Shown here piece after piece: positions 1 to 8,577 of a DNA stretch of 64,000 nucleotides (positions within the stretch are counted from its first letter, which is position 1; each line of letters starts with the position of its first letter). The notes beneath the pieces are model-generated. The model was not told the DNA's origin, made no database searches, and saw only the letters and a list, made by a program, of their open reading frames with translations. The stretch comes from Leptospiraceae bacterium (GTDB lineage Bacteria; Spirochaetota; Leptospiria; Leptospirales; Leptospiraceae). The stretch is from positions 36,113 to 100,112 of the forward strand of contig CANGZW010000003.1 in the NCBI GenBank assembly GCA_947458405.1, in the 5' to 3' direction. Made by a program: the position numbers and the translations under genes.

Positions 1-483
1 TTTGATAGGAATGATTTCTGAATTTATAAAATTAAATTCTATTTTTGCTGTAACAGTTTTTAATCTTACGACTAAGTTTGTAATACTATCTTTAAAATCA
101 TTTGATCCTCTAATATATCCATCCATTGAATCAGAATTTTCTATGAAAATTTTTAGAACAGGATTTGAGTCCTGACAGTTTGATTTTTCAAAAGTTAGAT
201 TATCTCTTTTTAATTGCAGAAATCTTTGAAGTTCACATGAATTTGCATTTGGAATTTTGCACTGTTCTAATTTTTGAACCTGTTCGGAAATTTTTTCAAA
301 TTCAGGGATGCTTATTAGCCCATCCTTGCTAATTGAATCCATTTTCTTATCAAGAGCCGTGCAGGGGTCACCATTGCAGTTTAAAAGCAGGATGAAAATA
401 AGAAAGGAATAGGAAATAGTTAGTTTTTTTTCGAAAAAGAAGCAACAAAATGCATTTTTGGGAGTATTAGGGGCAGTATTCAT
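1..483 (-). CDS. Partial lipoprotein with VWA-like motif (C-terminus outside window)
   Basis: An open frame of 161 codons runs from ATG at 483 off the left edge, so it is missing from the ORF track. The N-terminus has a basic stretch, a hydrophobic segment and a spirochaete-like lipobox ending LLLNC near residue 36, suggesting export and lipidation. The mature part is Cys-rich at first, then contains IFIENSDSMDGYI near residues 120-132. This resembles the MIDAS-like DxSxS opening of a von Willebrand A fold seen in secreted lipoproteins of other phyla, with N in place of the usual first Asp. The rest of any VWA domain would lie outside the window. The function is unknown. The start has no clear Shine-Dalgarno, so the exact N-terminus is uncertain. 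Confidence 0.65.
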   Translation of the reverse strand, partial: MNTAPNTPKNAFCCFFFEKKLTISYSFLIFILLLNCNGDPCTALDKKMDSISKDGLISIPEFEKISEQVQKLEQCKIPNANSCELQRFLQLKRDNLTFEKSNCQDSNPVLKIFIENSDSMDGYIRGSNDFKDSITNLVVRLKTVTAKIEFNFINSEIIPIK

Positions 484-635
484 ATATATTTTAAATTCAT
501 GCACTGAATTTAAGAGACATAATCCCTAAAGTTTTGTAAACATAAAAAAAACAAATTCTTTTGATTTCTGGAGCATGGAAAAATAGTTTTTAAGAAGGAT
601 TTAGAAAATGGACAAGCTAATTCGCTGTAATATAA

Positions 636-3600
636 TTAAGGGTTCGTTTGATTCGATGAACTATAATCTAGATACAAACGTATGCTATTGATAGTACCGG
701 AAAGGTGCCTACAAAAATTTAATACTTCCCTAGCTTCTTTCCATGTAATATCCAATTCTTTTTCGGAGTTCATAAAGGCATAAACACCGATTGTTTCTTT
801 TTGAACGATAAGTGGGATAATTAATATATTATCAAGTTTTAATTTATTAGCTATATCTAAATCAAGTTGATTTAAATCTAAATCATACAAATTGTTGAAT
901 TGTTTTAAGATTTTAGCTTTAAATTTTTTTGAAATAAATAAATGTCTTTGAGATTTGTAACAATTTAATATTAATTCATTCTCTTCTGATAAATTAATTT
1001 TAGTTTTTTCAGCAAAATTAATCTCTTCAGGGTTTGGTTTATTATAAGTGTAGTACCTAAAGACATCAAGGGATGATTTATCTTTATTGGGAAAAAATAA
1101 ACAGGAAGTTTCAATTCGATATGTAATATACATATATTCACTTATTTTTAAGAACAGTTCTTTCATATCCTTTTGTTCATTTAATATACGAACAAAATTA
1201 TTGAGCGATTCAATTTTTTTTCGGGCTGAGACTAGTTCAAAAGTTCTTTGAGATACTTTTAGCTCTAAATCCTCATTGAATTTTTTTAGATCTAAATGAT
1301 TTTTAATTCGGGCAATTAATTCTTCTTTAAAGAAAGGCTTTTGCAGATAGTCATTTACTCCTAGCTCAAATGCATTTTGTATATCATCAATTTGATTTTT
1401 AGCTGTTATTATAATTATCGGGAGACTTGAAATTAAATATTTCTTTCTTATTAAGTTTGTTATTTCGAGTCCACTGACATCTGGCATCATCAAATCAAGT
1501 AACACTAAATCTACTTTTTGAGTATTAATAATGCTGAGTGCTTTTGTTCCATCCAGTGCAAATAATAAATTATATTTTTTATCCGCAAGATGATTTTTTA
1601 TAATCTGAATATTCATGGGTTCATCATCTACTATCAAAATGGTAAACTTATTGATATCTTTTATTTCTTCGTTAGTGTCTTTAATTTTAAGAGATCTATT
1701 TTCTAAATTTGATGAATATCGTATTACATCTTCAATATTTATTGATATATTTTGAATTTTAGATATTGGCAGAGTAAAATAAAAAGTTGAACCTTCGAGA
1801 GGTAAGCTACTTACCCAGATTTTTCCTCCATGGAGTTCAATTAACTTTTTTGTTATGGATAGTCCAAGTCCAGTTCCACCATACTTTCTTTGTATTCCAG
1901 TATCAACTTGCTCAAATGGTTGAAATATATCCTTTAGTTTCTCTTCAGGAATACCAATTCCTGTGTCGGAGATTGAAATTGTAATTTTATTATCACCTTG
2001 GTAATGATTAATCTTTGTGTCATACATAGCATAAATTAAAATTTCTCCAGATTCAGTAAATTTAAGAGAATTTCCTATTATATTATAAAGTATTTGTAAT
2101 AACCTATCCTCATCTGCAAAAATATAGGGTGTTTCAGGAGATATATTATTAATGATTTTAATAGATTTATTAGCAATTATATGACTAAAAGGTAATAGAG
2201 CATGCTGAACTATATTTCTTAAATTTAATGATTTAAAATTTAATTGTAGTTCGCTATTTTTTAATTTTGAGATATCTAAAATATCATTAATTAAATTATT
2301 TAACCTTCTTCCACTATTTAAAATATAGTTTAAATTCTCATTCATTGATGGGCTTACGGGACCTGCAACCCCGCCTATGAGTGATTCTGAGAGGCCTATA
2401 ATAGCATTTAATGGTGTCTTAAATTCATGGGATGTATTTGTGAGAAACTCATCTTTTTGAATATTTGCTTTTTCTAAGTTTGTAAGAGCAAGTTTATTGG
2501 ATTCAATTAATTTATTTTGTGCTTCTTCTTTTTCGCTCTTAATAATTCTAATTCTATTGGCAAGAGAAATAGAGAGTAAAATTGATTCTAAGGCTGTACC
2601 AATTGGTATTGAATACGCTGTGAATAAATTATAAGGTAGTACATCAAAATTCATAAGAATTGTGGAGAGACCACCTATTAAAAGAGGAGACCAAGCTATA
2701 AGAAAAAAACCAGCAGAGTTAATATTTTTTATAAATGCTATTATTCCTATTATAAATAAGAATATAGTATTTATGCCCGCTTCTATTGTTACAATTTCAA
2801 TATTAGTAGAAAGATCTAATAAAAAATAACCTAAAACAGCAGAAAGTATAATTATAATTTTAGAAATTAGTAATGTAATATATAAACCTTTACTATTCTT
2901 GTCAGCTTCTAAAAAGTATTGAACAAAATGATTTGCACTTACATTAGCCAATGGTATTGTAAATGCAAAACTAATTCTATTCCATTCGGGAGAATCAGGC
3001 CAGAGAAATCGATAAGCTAATCCATTGTCTTTTAATACATGTATCGTAAAAAATATAATATATAAAGAATAGAATAAGTAAGTTTTATCTCTTATTGTTA
3101 TATATATGAAAACGTTATATAACAACATAGCTATCATAACTCCATAGTAAGCTCCATAAGCTGAGTATGTGAGTATAATGTTATTATAAAAAATATTACT
3201 AGTTGAAATATTTACCGGTACAACGAGTGCATCATGAGAATTTTCTAACTCTAAATAAAAAGTAGATGGTTCATTCTCTAGAGCTAATTCATAAGAAAAA
3301 CCTTCTGTTTCAATCTTTCTTTCAAAAAAAGGTAGAATATTTCCCCCTTTTATAATTTCAAATTTTCCTCCTTTTTTAGGGATGTATAAATTAATGATAT
3401 GAATGTGAGGGTTGGGGATTTCTAAAAACCATTTTCCTATTTTAGAGGAATTTTGAATGGTAAATTTAATCCAAAATCTTGAATTTGAAATTCCAAGATT
3501 GGGTGCAGTTTCTTCATTTTTTCTAAATAAAGCCGAAACTTCAGGATTATTTATATTATCTATATTTATTATTTTTTCAGTATCTTCTAAAATTTCTAAA

Positions 3601-3707
3601 TTTAAGCCAATTGAGTATTTCTCAATAGAATCATTTAGTACAATGTTTTCTTCACTGAATAAAGGGCTTAAATAGATAAGTAAAAATAAAAAAGTAAATT
3701 TAAGCAT
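636..3707 (-). CDS. 7TM-DISM hybrid histidine kinase with receiver and GAF-like C-terminus
   Basis: Membrane-bound hybrid sensor kinase of 1023 residues. Domains in order: signal peptide (1-19), periplasmic 7TMR-DISMED2-type sugar-binding-like domain (about 25-165), seven-helix DISM membrane region (about 180-390), short coiled coil, HisKA with phosphoacceptor H427 (TSHEFKTPLN), HATPase with N-box near 542 and DTGIGIP / GGTGLGL motifs, receiver (690-805) with D694/D695, phosphoacceptor D738 and K790, a coiled coil, then a GAF-like tail (about 845-1015). All catalytic residues are present, so it should be active. It is the downstream partner of a second DISM kinase, 122 bp away. No dedicated output protein is adjacent, so the receiver and GAF-like tail may act within the protein or pass phosphate elsewhere. 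The ligand is unknown. Confidence 0.93.
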   Translation of the reverse strand: MLKFTFLFLLIYLSPLFSEENIVLNDSIEKYSIGLNLEILEDTEKIINIDNINNPEVSALFRKNEETAPNLGISNSRFWIKFTIQNSSKIGKWFLEIPNPHIHIINLYIPKKGGKFEIIKGGNILPFFERKIETEGFSYELALENEPSTFYLELENSHDALVVPVNISTSNIFYNNIILTYSAYGAYYGVMIAMLLYNVFIYITIRDKTYLFYSLYIIFFTIHVLKDNGLAYRFLWPDSPEWNRISFAFTIPLANVSANHFVQYFLEADKNSKGLYITLLISKIIIILSAVLGYFLLDLSTNIEIVTIEAGINTIFLFIIGIIAFIKNINSAGFFLIAWSPLLIGGLSTILMNFDVLPYNLFTAYSIPIGTALESILLSISLANRIRIIKSEKEEAQNKLIESNKLALTNLEKANIQKDEFLTNTSHEFKTPLNAIIGLSESLIGGVAGPVSPSMNENLNYILNSGRRLNNLINDILDISKLKNSELQLNFKSLNLRNIVQHALLPFSHIIANKSIKIINNISPETPYIFADEDRLLQILYNIIGNSLKFTESGEILIYAMYDTKINHYQGDNKITISISDTGIGIPEEKLKDIFQPFEQVDTGIQRKYGGTGLGLSITKKLIELHGGKIWVSSLPLEGSTFYFTLPISKIQNISINIEDVIRYSSNLENRSLKIKDTNEEIKDINKFTILIVDDEPMNIQIIKNHLADKKYNLLFALDGTKALSIINTQKVDLVLLDLMMPDVSGLEITNLIRKKYLISSLPIIIITAKNQIDDIQNAFELGVNDYLQKPFFKEELIARIKNHLDLKKFNEDLELKVSQRTFELVSARKKIESLNNFVRILNEQKDMKELFLKISEYMYITYRIETSCLFFPNKDKSSLDVFRYYTYNKPNPEEINFAEKTKINLSEENELILNCYKSQRHLFISKKFKAKILKQFNNLYDLDLNQLDLDIANKLKLDNILIIPLIVQKETIGVYAFMNSEKELDITWKEAREVLNFCRHLSGTINSIRLYLDYSSSNQTNP

Positions 3708-3829
3708 AGTTATTTTATAAATCCTAAATAAGTTTTTTCAAGTAAAAAATATTATAACTCTGTTAATATTTATAAAATTATTGAATAATAAGAACCTGAA
3801 GTATCTAAGGAAACTATAATATTACTTTT

Positions 3830-6124
3830 TTATAAGATAATTGGTAATTTTATCGTGAAAGTTGTATTGTTTTTATCAGATTGAAATTCTATACTCCCTC
3901 CATGTTCTTCTATAATAGTTTTGCACGTGTATAGCCCGAGACCAATTCCTTCTCCAATCGGTTTTGTAGTGTAAAATGGTTTAAAAATATTAGAAAAATT
4001 ATTTTCTTCAATCCCTATTCCAGAATCAGTAAAGGTAATCAGAATTGATTCTTTTTCACTGTCTGATTTTTTTTGGGTAGTTATGATCAATTTTTTTTCG
4101 GTAGAGTGCATCGATTGAATGGAATTTAAAATAAGATTTCTCCAGACTTGAATTATATCATCTGCAATACAATTTAATGATGCATCTTCTGAAAAACTCT
4201 TTTCTATTTTTATATTATCATATATATAGTTATCATATAATTCTAAAACTTTATCTATTTGTTCATTTATAGAGATAAATTTTTTCTCACCTTTTATATC
4301 CGTATTTAGATATTTTCTCAGGACGAATATCACTTTACTGGTTTTTTGTACAGATATATCTATATATTTTAGGGATCTAAATTCTGTTACAAAAAGTCTG
4401 ATATTTTCAAGTACGGTTAGTAATTCTCTTTCGCTGAAAAAATTTATGTAAGTGTTAAATTTACCTATCAATTTGAGCTCTGATAACAGTTCATTAATTT
4501 TATTTATGGTAACCGTATCACTAGATTTATACTCTTCTAATTCCATTTTTATCAATTTTCTTATATTTCTTTCTGTTCTAGTGGAAGAATAGTTGATTGA
4601 ATCCAAAGAAAATCTCAATAATTCGTTAAAATATTTTATCTGATTAGTTTCTAGAGAGCGAATGAATGGTATAAAATCAGTTAATATAGAATTAAAAGTT
4701 ATTTCGGCAATCTCACTACTTGCCTGTATTGCACCAATTGGATTATTTATCTCATGAGCTACAACTGATACCAATTGCCCAAGGGAAGCCTTTTTTTCAG
4801 ATTCAACAAGCTGTGCTTGCGTACTTTTAAGCTCCTCGAGTGTTAATTCAACCTCTTTTTTTTGTTCATTGACTATTTCAATCATTGCTGAAAGTTCTCT
4901 AGTTCTTTCAATAACTTTTGATTCCAGGTTTGAAGAAAATTCTATTTTTAGGATATTTATTTTATCTCCTAATGCCAATGAAAGTAAGAGTATTTCCAAA
5001 ATTGAAAAAATTTGATAACTAGAATTTGTAAATAAATTATGAGGCAATAATCCTGCCATACGTAATGCATAAACTATCATCCCGATAGAAATCATCCCCC
5101 AGCCCAAAACAAAAAATCTTGCAGGTCTAAAATTATTTTTAATGGAAGCATATCCACTTATAAGTAATATAAAACTGCATAAAAATGAAGTTGCAGTAGC
5201 GAATTTTATTGCTATTGTGTAGGTAGTAAAAATTACAAGGCTGATTCCTATGAATGGTACAATCATATAAAATAGGAGTAATTTATGTAATCTAGGGAGA
5301 TATTCTTTAGTTTGTAAAAAACTACTCGTGAATTTTAATCCGAAAAATAAGCTAAGCTCAGTAAATAATATAGGTGCTATGTTATTGAGATACAGCCAAT
5401 CAGGGAAAAATAATCTGATGTATCCCCTCAAACTTAAAGACTGTAGTAAAAAACTAATAATATATATAATATAATAAAGATAAGAATTTTCCTTAATTGA
5501 AAAATATAAAAATAAATTATACAAAGCCATTATTAGCATAATTCCTGAGAAAATACCAAAAAAATATTCTTCTAAGAGAATTTTTTCAGCAAAACCCTCA
5601 GCGGAATATATATTTAGAGGTATGGCTAATGAGCTATCCGACCTTATCTTTAAAAATATTTTGACTTTACCGTTATAGGGAATATTAATTTTAAAATTAT
5701 AAAACTTAGAACGTATTGCATTTTTAGGAGTAGGGTTTAAATCTCCATCCTGAATTTCAGTTATTTTTCCATCTTCTGTTAATTGATAAAAATTAATATG
5801 ATCTAAGGGAGGATATCCTAATTCGAGATACCAGTTTTCAATTTCACAGCAAATATTTATGACATCAAAATTAATCCATAGATTATTAGTGTTAAATCCC
5901 AGGCTAAGAGAATCAGTATTTTTATTGTCAGCCCATTGTATTTCGTTGTTCTCTATAATATCATTTATTGAAAGATTATTTGTGTTATCAAAGAAATATT
6001 TTAAGTTTTTCGATGCATTATGTTCTCTCTTTAAATCAATAATAACAAGTGGATCATTGGCATAAAGATTGAATGTTATTAGGTATAAACAAATTAGTTT
6101 AACAATAAAATATTTTTTATCCAT
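3830..6124 (-). CDS. 7TM-DISM sensor histidine kinase
   Basis: Sensor kinase of 764 residues without a receiver. A signal peptide (1-22) is followed by a DISMED2-type extracytoplasmic domain (25-175), seven membrane helices (about 185-392), a coiled coil, HisKA with H457 in VVAHEINNP, and HATPase with N667, DSGIGI (700-705) and GEGIGLGL near 725. The H-box resembles NtrB-type kinases. About 150 residues between the H-box and the ATPase domain are predicted mostly helical, longer than usual. It lies 14 bp downstream of the PDZ-TlpA gene, so the two are probably cotranscribed. It shares architecture but not close sequence with the kinase that follows it, so the pair looks like two separate sensors and not a recent duplication. 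Confidence 0.92.
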   Translation of the reverse strand: MDKKYFIVKLICLYLITFNLYANDPLVIIDLKREHNASKNLKYFFDNTNNLSINDIIENNEIQWADNKNTDSLSLGFNTNNLWINFDVINICCEIENWYLELGYPPLDHINFYQLTEDGKITEIQDGDLNPTPKNAIRSKFYNFKINIPYNGKVKIFLKIRSDSSLAIPLNIYSAEGFAEKILLEEYFFGIFSGIMLIMALYNLFLYFSIKENSYLYYIIYIISFLLQSLSLRGYIRLFFPDWLYLNNIAPILFTELSLFFGLKFTSSFLQTKEYLPRLHKLLLFYMIVPFIGISLVIFTTYTIAIKFATATSFLCSFILLISGYASIKNNFRPARFFVLGWGMISIGMIVYALRMAGLLPHNLFTNSSYQIFSILEILLLSLALGDKINILKIEFSSNLESKVIERTRELSAMIEIVNEQKKEVELTLEELKSTQAQLVESEKKASLGQLVSVVAHEINNPIGAIQASSEIAEITFNSILTDFIPFIRSLETNQIKYFNELLRFSLDSINYSSTRTERNIRKLIKMELEEYKSSDTVTINKINELLSELKLIGKFNTYINFFSERELLTVLENIRLFVTEFRSLKYIDISVQKTSKVIFVLRKYLNTDIKGEKKFISINEQIDKVLELYDNYIYDNIKIEKSFSEDASLNCIADDIIQVWRNLILNSIQSMHSTEKKLIITTQKKSDSEKESILITFTDSGIGIEENNFSNIFKPFYTTKPIGEGIGLGLYTCKTIIEEHGGSIEFQSDKNNTTFTIKLPIIL

Positions 6125-6138
6125 TATCTTTAGTCTGA

Positions 6139-6921
6139 CTATTTGTTTAAGTCTAGTGCAAAATTTAATGACTCTTCTAAATAGGCACCAGCTCCTAGGC
6201 TGATGTGCTGTATAACACCATTTTTATCGATTACTACTGTCATTGGAATGGCACTGACTGTGAAAAATTTAATAAAATCTTTACTTTTATCTAAAAAAAT
6301 ATTAAACGCATACTTATGCTTTTTAGAATAAGCTAAAACATCATCCCTATCTTCATTCGAAACAGCTAATACTTTAATGGATTTATTTTCTTCTACAAAT
6401 TTAGAAAGTCTAGGATGTGTTGAAATACAGGCTGGACACCAAGTCGCCCAAAACATGACGACTGTTACGGAGTTTTCAATTACTTTATTAGAGATACTAC
6501 CGTTATCTCCTAAACGTTCTAAATTAAAACCTGGAACTTTTGCTCCTACCAGATTCTTTCTTAATAATTCAAGATCATCAGGTCTTGCTTCTAGTTTTAA
6601 CTTAATAGATAAATTTTTAGTGTTGCGTTTAAAATCAATTTTTACTTCATTTCCAACGCCTTTGGATTGAATGTATGAAATTAACTCTCTTGAGTCCTTC
6701 ATTGTATTTTCATCAATTTTATGTATCACATCCCCACTTACAAATCCTGCCTTTTCGGCTGGAGTCCCTGCAATTGTGCCTTTCACTTTTACACCATCTT
6801 GGGTATTTTCTATTGAAATGCCCATCCAGGGTTTAGCCTGTTGGAAGTTTTGAGAATACAATGCAAAATGAAGTAAGAAATAGGCGAATAATGCAATTAG
6901 AAATGTAAAATGTTTTTTCAA
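6139..6921 (-). CDS. Exported PDZ-TlpA thioredoxin-fold protein
   Basis: Residues 1-23 form a signal peptide. Residues 32-112 form a PDZ domain (GTPAEKAGFVSGDVIHKID), and residues 120-258 a TlpA/AhpC-TSA-like thioredoxin fold. The redox motif is WCPAC (C162, C165) and the cis-proline is in AIPMT (P226), so it should be a membrane-side thiol reductase or oxidase. PDZ plus TlpA in one chain suggests recruitment to a protein C-terminus. The TTG start is supported by GGAG eight bases upstream. It is the first gene of a minus-strand run into the DISM kinases, which might link envelope redox state to signalling, although this is inference from position only. Confidence 0.9.
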   Translation of the reverse strand: MKKHFTFLIALFAYFLLHFALYSQNFQQAKPWMGISIENTQDGVKVKGTIAGTPAEKAGFVSGDVIHKIDENTMKDSRELISYIQSKGVGNEVKIDFKRNTKNLSIKLKLEARPDDLELLRKNLVGAKVPGFNLERLGDNGSISNKVIENSVTVVMFWATWCPACISTHPRLSKFVEENKSIKVLAVSNEDRDDVLAYSKKHKYAFNIFLDKSKDFIKFFTVSAIPMTVVIDKNGVIQHISLGAGAYLEESLNFALDLNK

Positions 6922-7353
6922 TATATAGACTCCAAAAAATAAAAAAATAATTTTTTAATAACAACTTTATAAAAAAACTATTATTGTATATATAAATTTT
7001 TCAAAATTCATGAATTGAATTTTTTAAATTTTTAAGAATAGGGTTTAAAATTGGGAAATTAACTTAATATATTTTTATTCTGGGGATTCGCATCGGCTTT
7101 ACCAAAAATCTCTCAGCATTTTGGGATCCCTAAAGCCCGTTTATCTATGTTATATCTCTATTAATTATGAATATAAAATGTCAATACCAACAAAAAGACA
7201 TTATAATATTGAATAAATTCAACTCATTTTTTCAATTATTTATGAATTTATTTCTCTCTGATTTGTTATCTCAATATAATTAATTATATTGTATTTGTGA
7301 CGTTAAAATTACCGCCCTGTATTAGACTTATGTGCAGAATGTAATTTCTTTCG
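6922..7353. other. Divergent intergenic region (432 bp)
   Basis: This spacer separates the minus-strand TlpA/kinase operon from the plus-strand transglutaminase-like gene and must hold both promoters. It is very AT-rich except for about 60 bases around 7080-7140, which are distinctly richer in G and C and contain an inverted repeat (listed separately). I see no ORF with a plausible start and no tRNA-like fold. Confidence 0.7.
7095..7137. repeat. Interrupted inverted repeat in a GC-richer island
   Basis: GGCTTTA (7095-7101) pairs with TAAAGCC (7131-7137), and the adjoining CCAAAA (7102-7107) pairs with TTTTGG (7119-7124). This leaves an 11-base loop and a six-base bulge on the right side. The bulge belongs to GGGATCCC, itself a palindrome, and could alternatively pair with GGGGAT at 7082-7087. 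The position upstream of the transglutaminase-like gene suggests a leader structure, operator or small RNA. No strong U-tract follows, so it is not a standard terminator. Confidence 0.45.
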
Positions 7354-8370
7354 ATGCCTACAATCATTTATCTATTTATAAAATCCGATATTAATTCTAT
7401 GTTAGAATGGATGCCCATCATTAAAAAAGCAGTTCAAGATGGTAAAGAGTCAGTTAAATTTACCGCAAAGACAACAGAGAAAAAATTCCCCGAGCAGGTA
7501 AAAAATGCAATGGAGTTTATATCTTTCAATGGCGGATATTCTGGATTTTTAATAAATAATTATAATATGACCTATTCTAGCGATGGAGATGTGAGTATTG
7601 ATATTAAATATTTTCAATCCCGTCAACAAACCTTGGCGGTAGAAGAAGCTGTAAAAAAACAAATTCCATTACTGATTTCAAATGGAATGTCTGATTTAGA
7701 AAAATTAATTGCAATACATGATTATATAATTAAAAATATTTCGTATGACCATTCTTATACAAATCGATCTCCATTTTTTGCACTCAAAGATAAAAAATCA
7801 GTTTGTTCAGGGTTTGCACTTCTAGGAGGAAGATTTTTGCATCACGCAGGAATAAAACACTTTTTTATTTGTGGAGATTCTCGGCAGCCAGGAGAAAATA
7901 GAACTGAAAAACATATCTGGAATAAAGTTAATATAAGGAATGATTGGTACAATGTAGATTTTACATGGGATAGTTGTAGTAGAGATGTTAATCCATATAA
8001 TTATTTCTGTACGACAGATTCCCAACTTAAGAAAACCCACCAACCTGAGAAAAAACAAATCGATATACCCGAATCACCCCAAGAATTATTTTATAAAAAA
8101 ATTATAAATAAGACTCTGAGTAAGGAAGAAAAGAGAATTTTGAAATACATCTATCCCGGACAAATCTTAAAAGATCCTATGGAATTAACCTTACAGATAA
8201 AAAATCCAGGAAATTATAACTTTTCTGTTCCCATTGGAACCGATATCAGTAAATTTTTAAATTCTGCCATTCAACCATTAAGTAAAATTGTAAGTAGTAT
8301 AGAATCATCTTATTTTAATAATGAAGTATTAAATGTAATACAAGTAAAACTGATTGTTTTGGGGAGATAG
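7354..8370 (+). CDS. Transglutaminase-like (papain-fold) protein
   Basis: A transglutaminase-like superfamily core spans about residues 105-210. The catalytic triad can be read directly: C151 in SVCSGFA, H187 in EKHIWNK and D202 in YNVDFTWD. Proteins of this kind act as proteases, peptide ligases or cell-wall-associated enzymes; the substrate cannot be told. The N-terminal 100 residues resemble the beta-rich partner often found before bacterial transglutaminase cores. There is no convincing signal peptide even though related proteins are usually exported. The frame is closed by a stop four codons upstream of ATG 7354, and later ATGs at 7399 and 7414 are possible. No strong ribosome binding site decides between them. 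Confidence 0.85.
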   Translation: MPTIIYLFIKSDINSMLEWMPIIKKAVQDGKESVKFTAKTTEKKFPEQVKNAMEFISFNGGYSGFLINNYNMTYSSDGDVSIDIKYFQSRQQTLAVEEAVKKQIPLLISNGMSDLEKLIAIHDYIIKNISYDHSYTNRSPFFALKDKKSVCSGFALLGGRFLHHAGIKHFFICGDSRQPGENRTEKHIWNKVNIRNDWYNVDFTWDSCSRDVNPYNYFCTTDSQLKKTHQPEKKQIDIPESPQELFYKKIINKTLSKEEKRILKYIYPGQILKDPMELTLQIKNPGNYNFSVPIGTDISKFLNSAIQPLSKIVSSIESSYFNNEVLNVIQVKLIVLGR

Positions 8371-8551
8371 TAAATTATTTTCTGAATTTTTATAGAAAAT
8401 TTTTAGAAAATATCTCAAATCACAAGGATAATTCCTAAAATCTAAAAACCTAAAGTCAGTTTATGGTATAAAGTTAAACGAATATCATTAGGATTCTCAA
8501 AAAAATAGAATTAATAAATAATCTTGATTTTCTTGTTTCATTTTTCAAACT

Positions 8552-8564
8552 GGAGATGATCTCC
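8552..8564. repeat. Perfect palindrome just upstream of the icmF ribosome binding site
   Basis: GGAGATgATCTCC is a perfect dyad with one central base, directly adjoining the GGAGGA Shine-Dalgarno (8565-8570) of icmF. It could be an operator half-site pair. Its left arm also resembles a second Shine-Dalgarno, so ATCTCC could mask the true one. It is short, so chance cannot be excluded. Confidence 0.35.
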
Positions 8565-8577
8565 GGAGGATATTGAA

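Noticed and set aside
614-690. Short plus-strand frame after GAAGGA at the 3' end of the first kinase
   Set aside because: Only about 28 codons, mostly antisense to the kinase; no conservation evidence.
8371-8577. Possible cobalamin riboswitch before icmF
   Set aside because: The leader is about 200 bases but contains no B12-box-like conserved segment.
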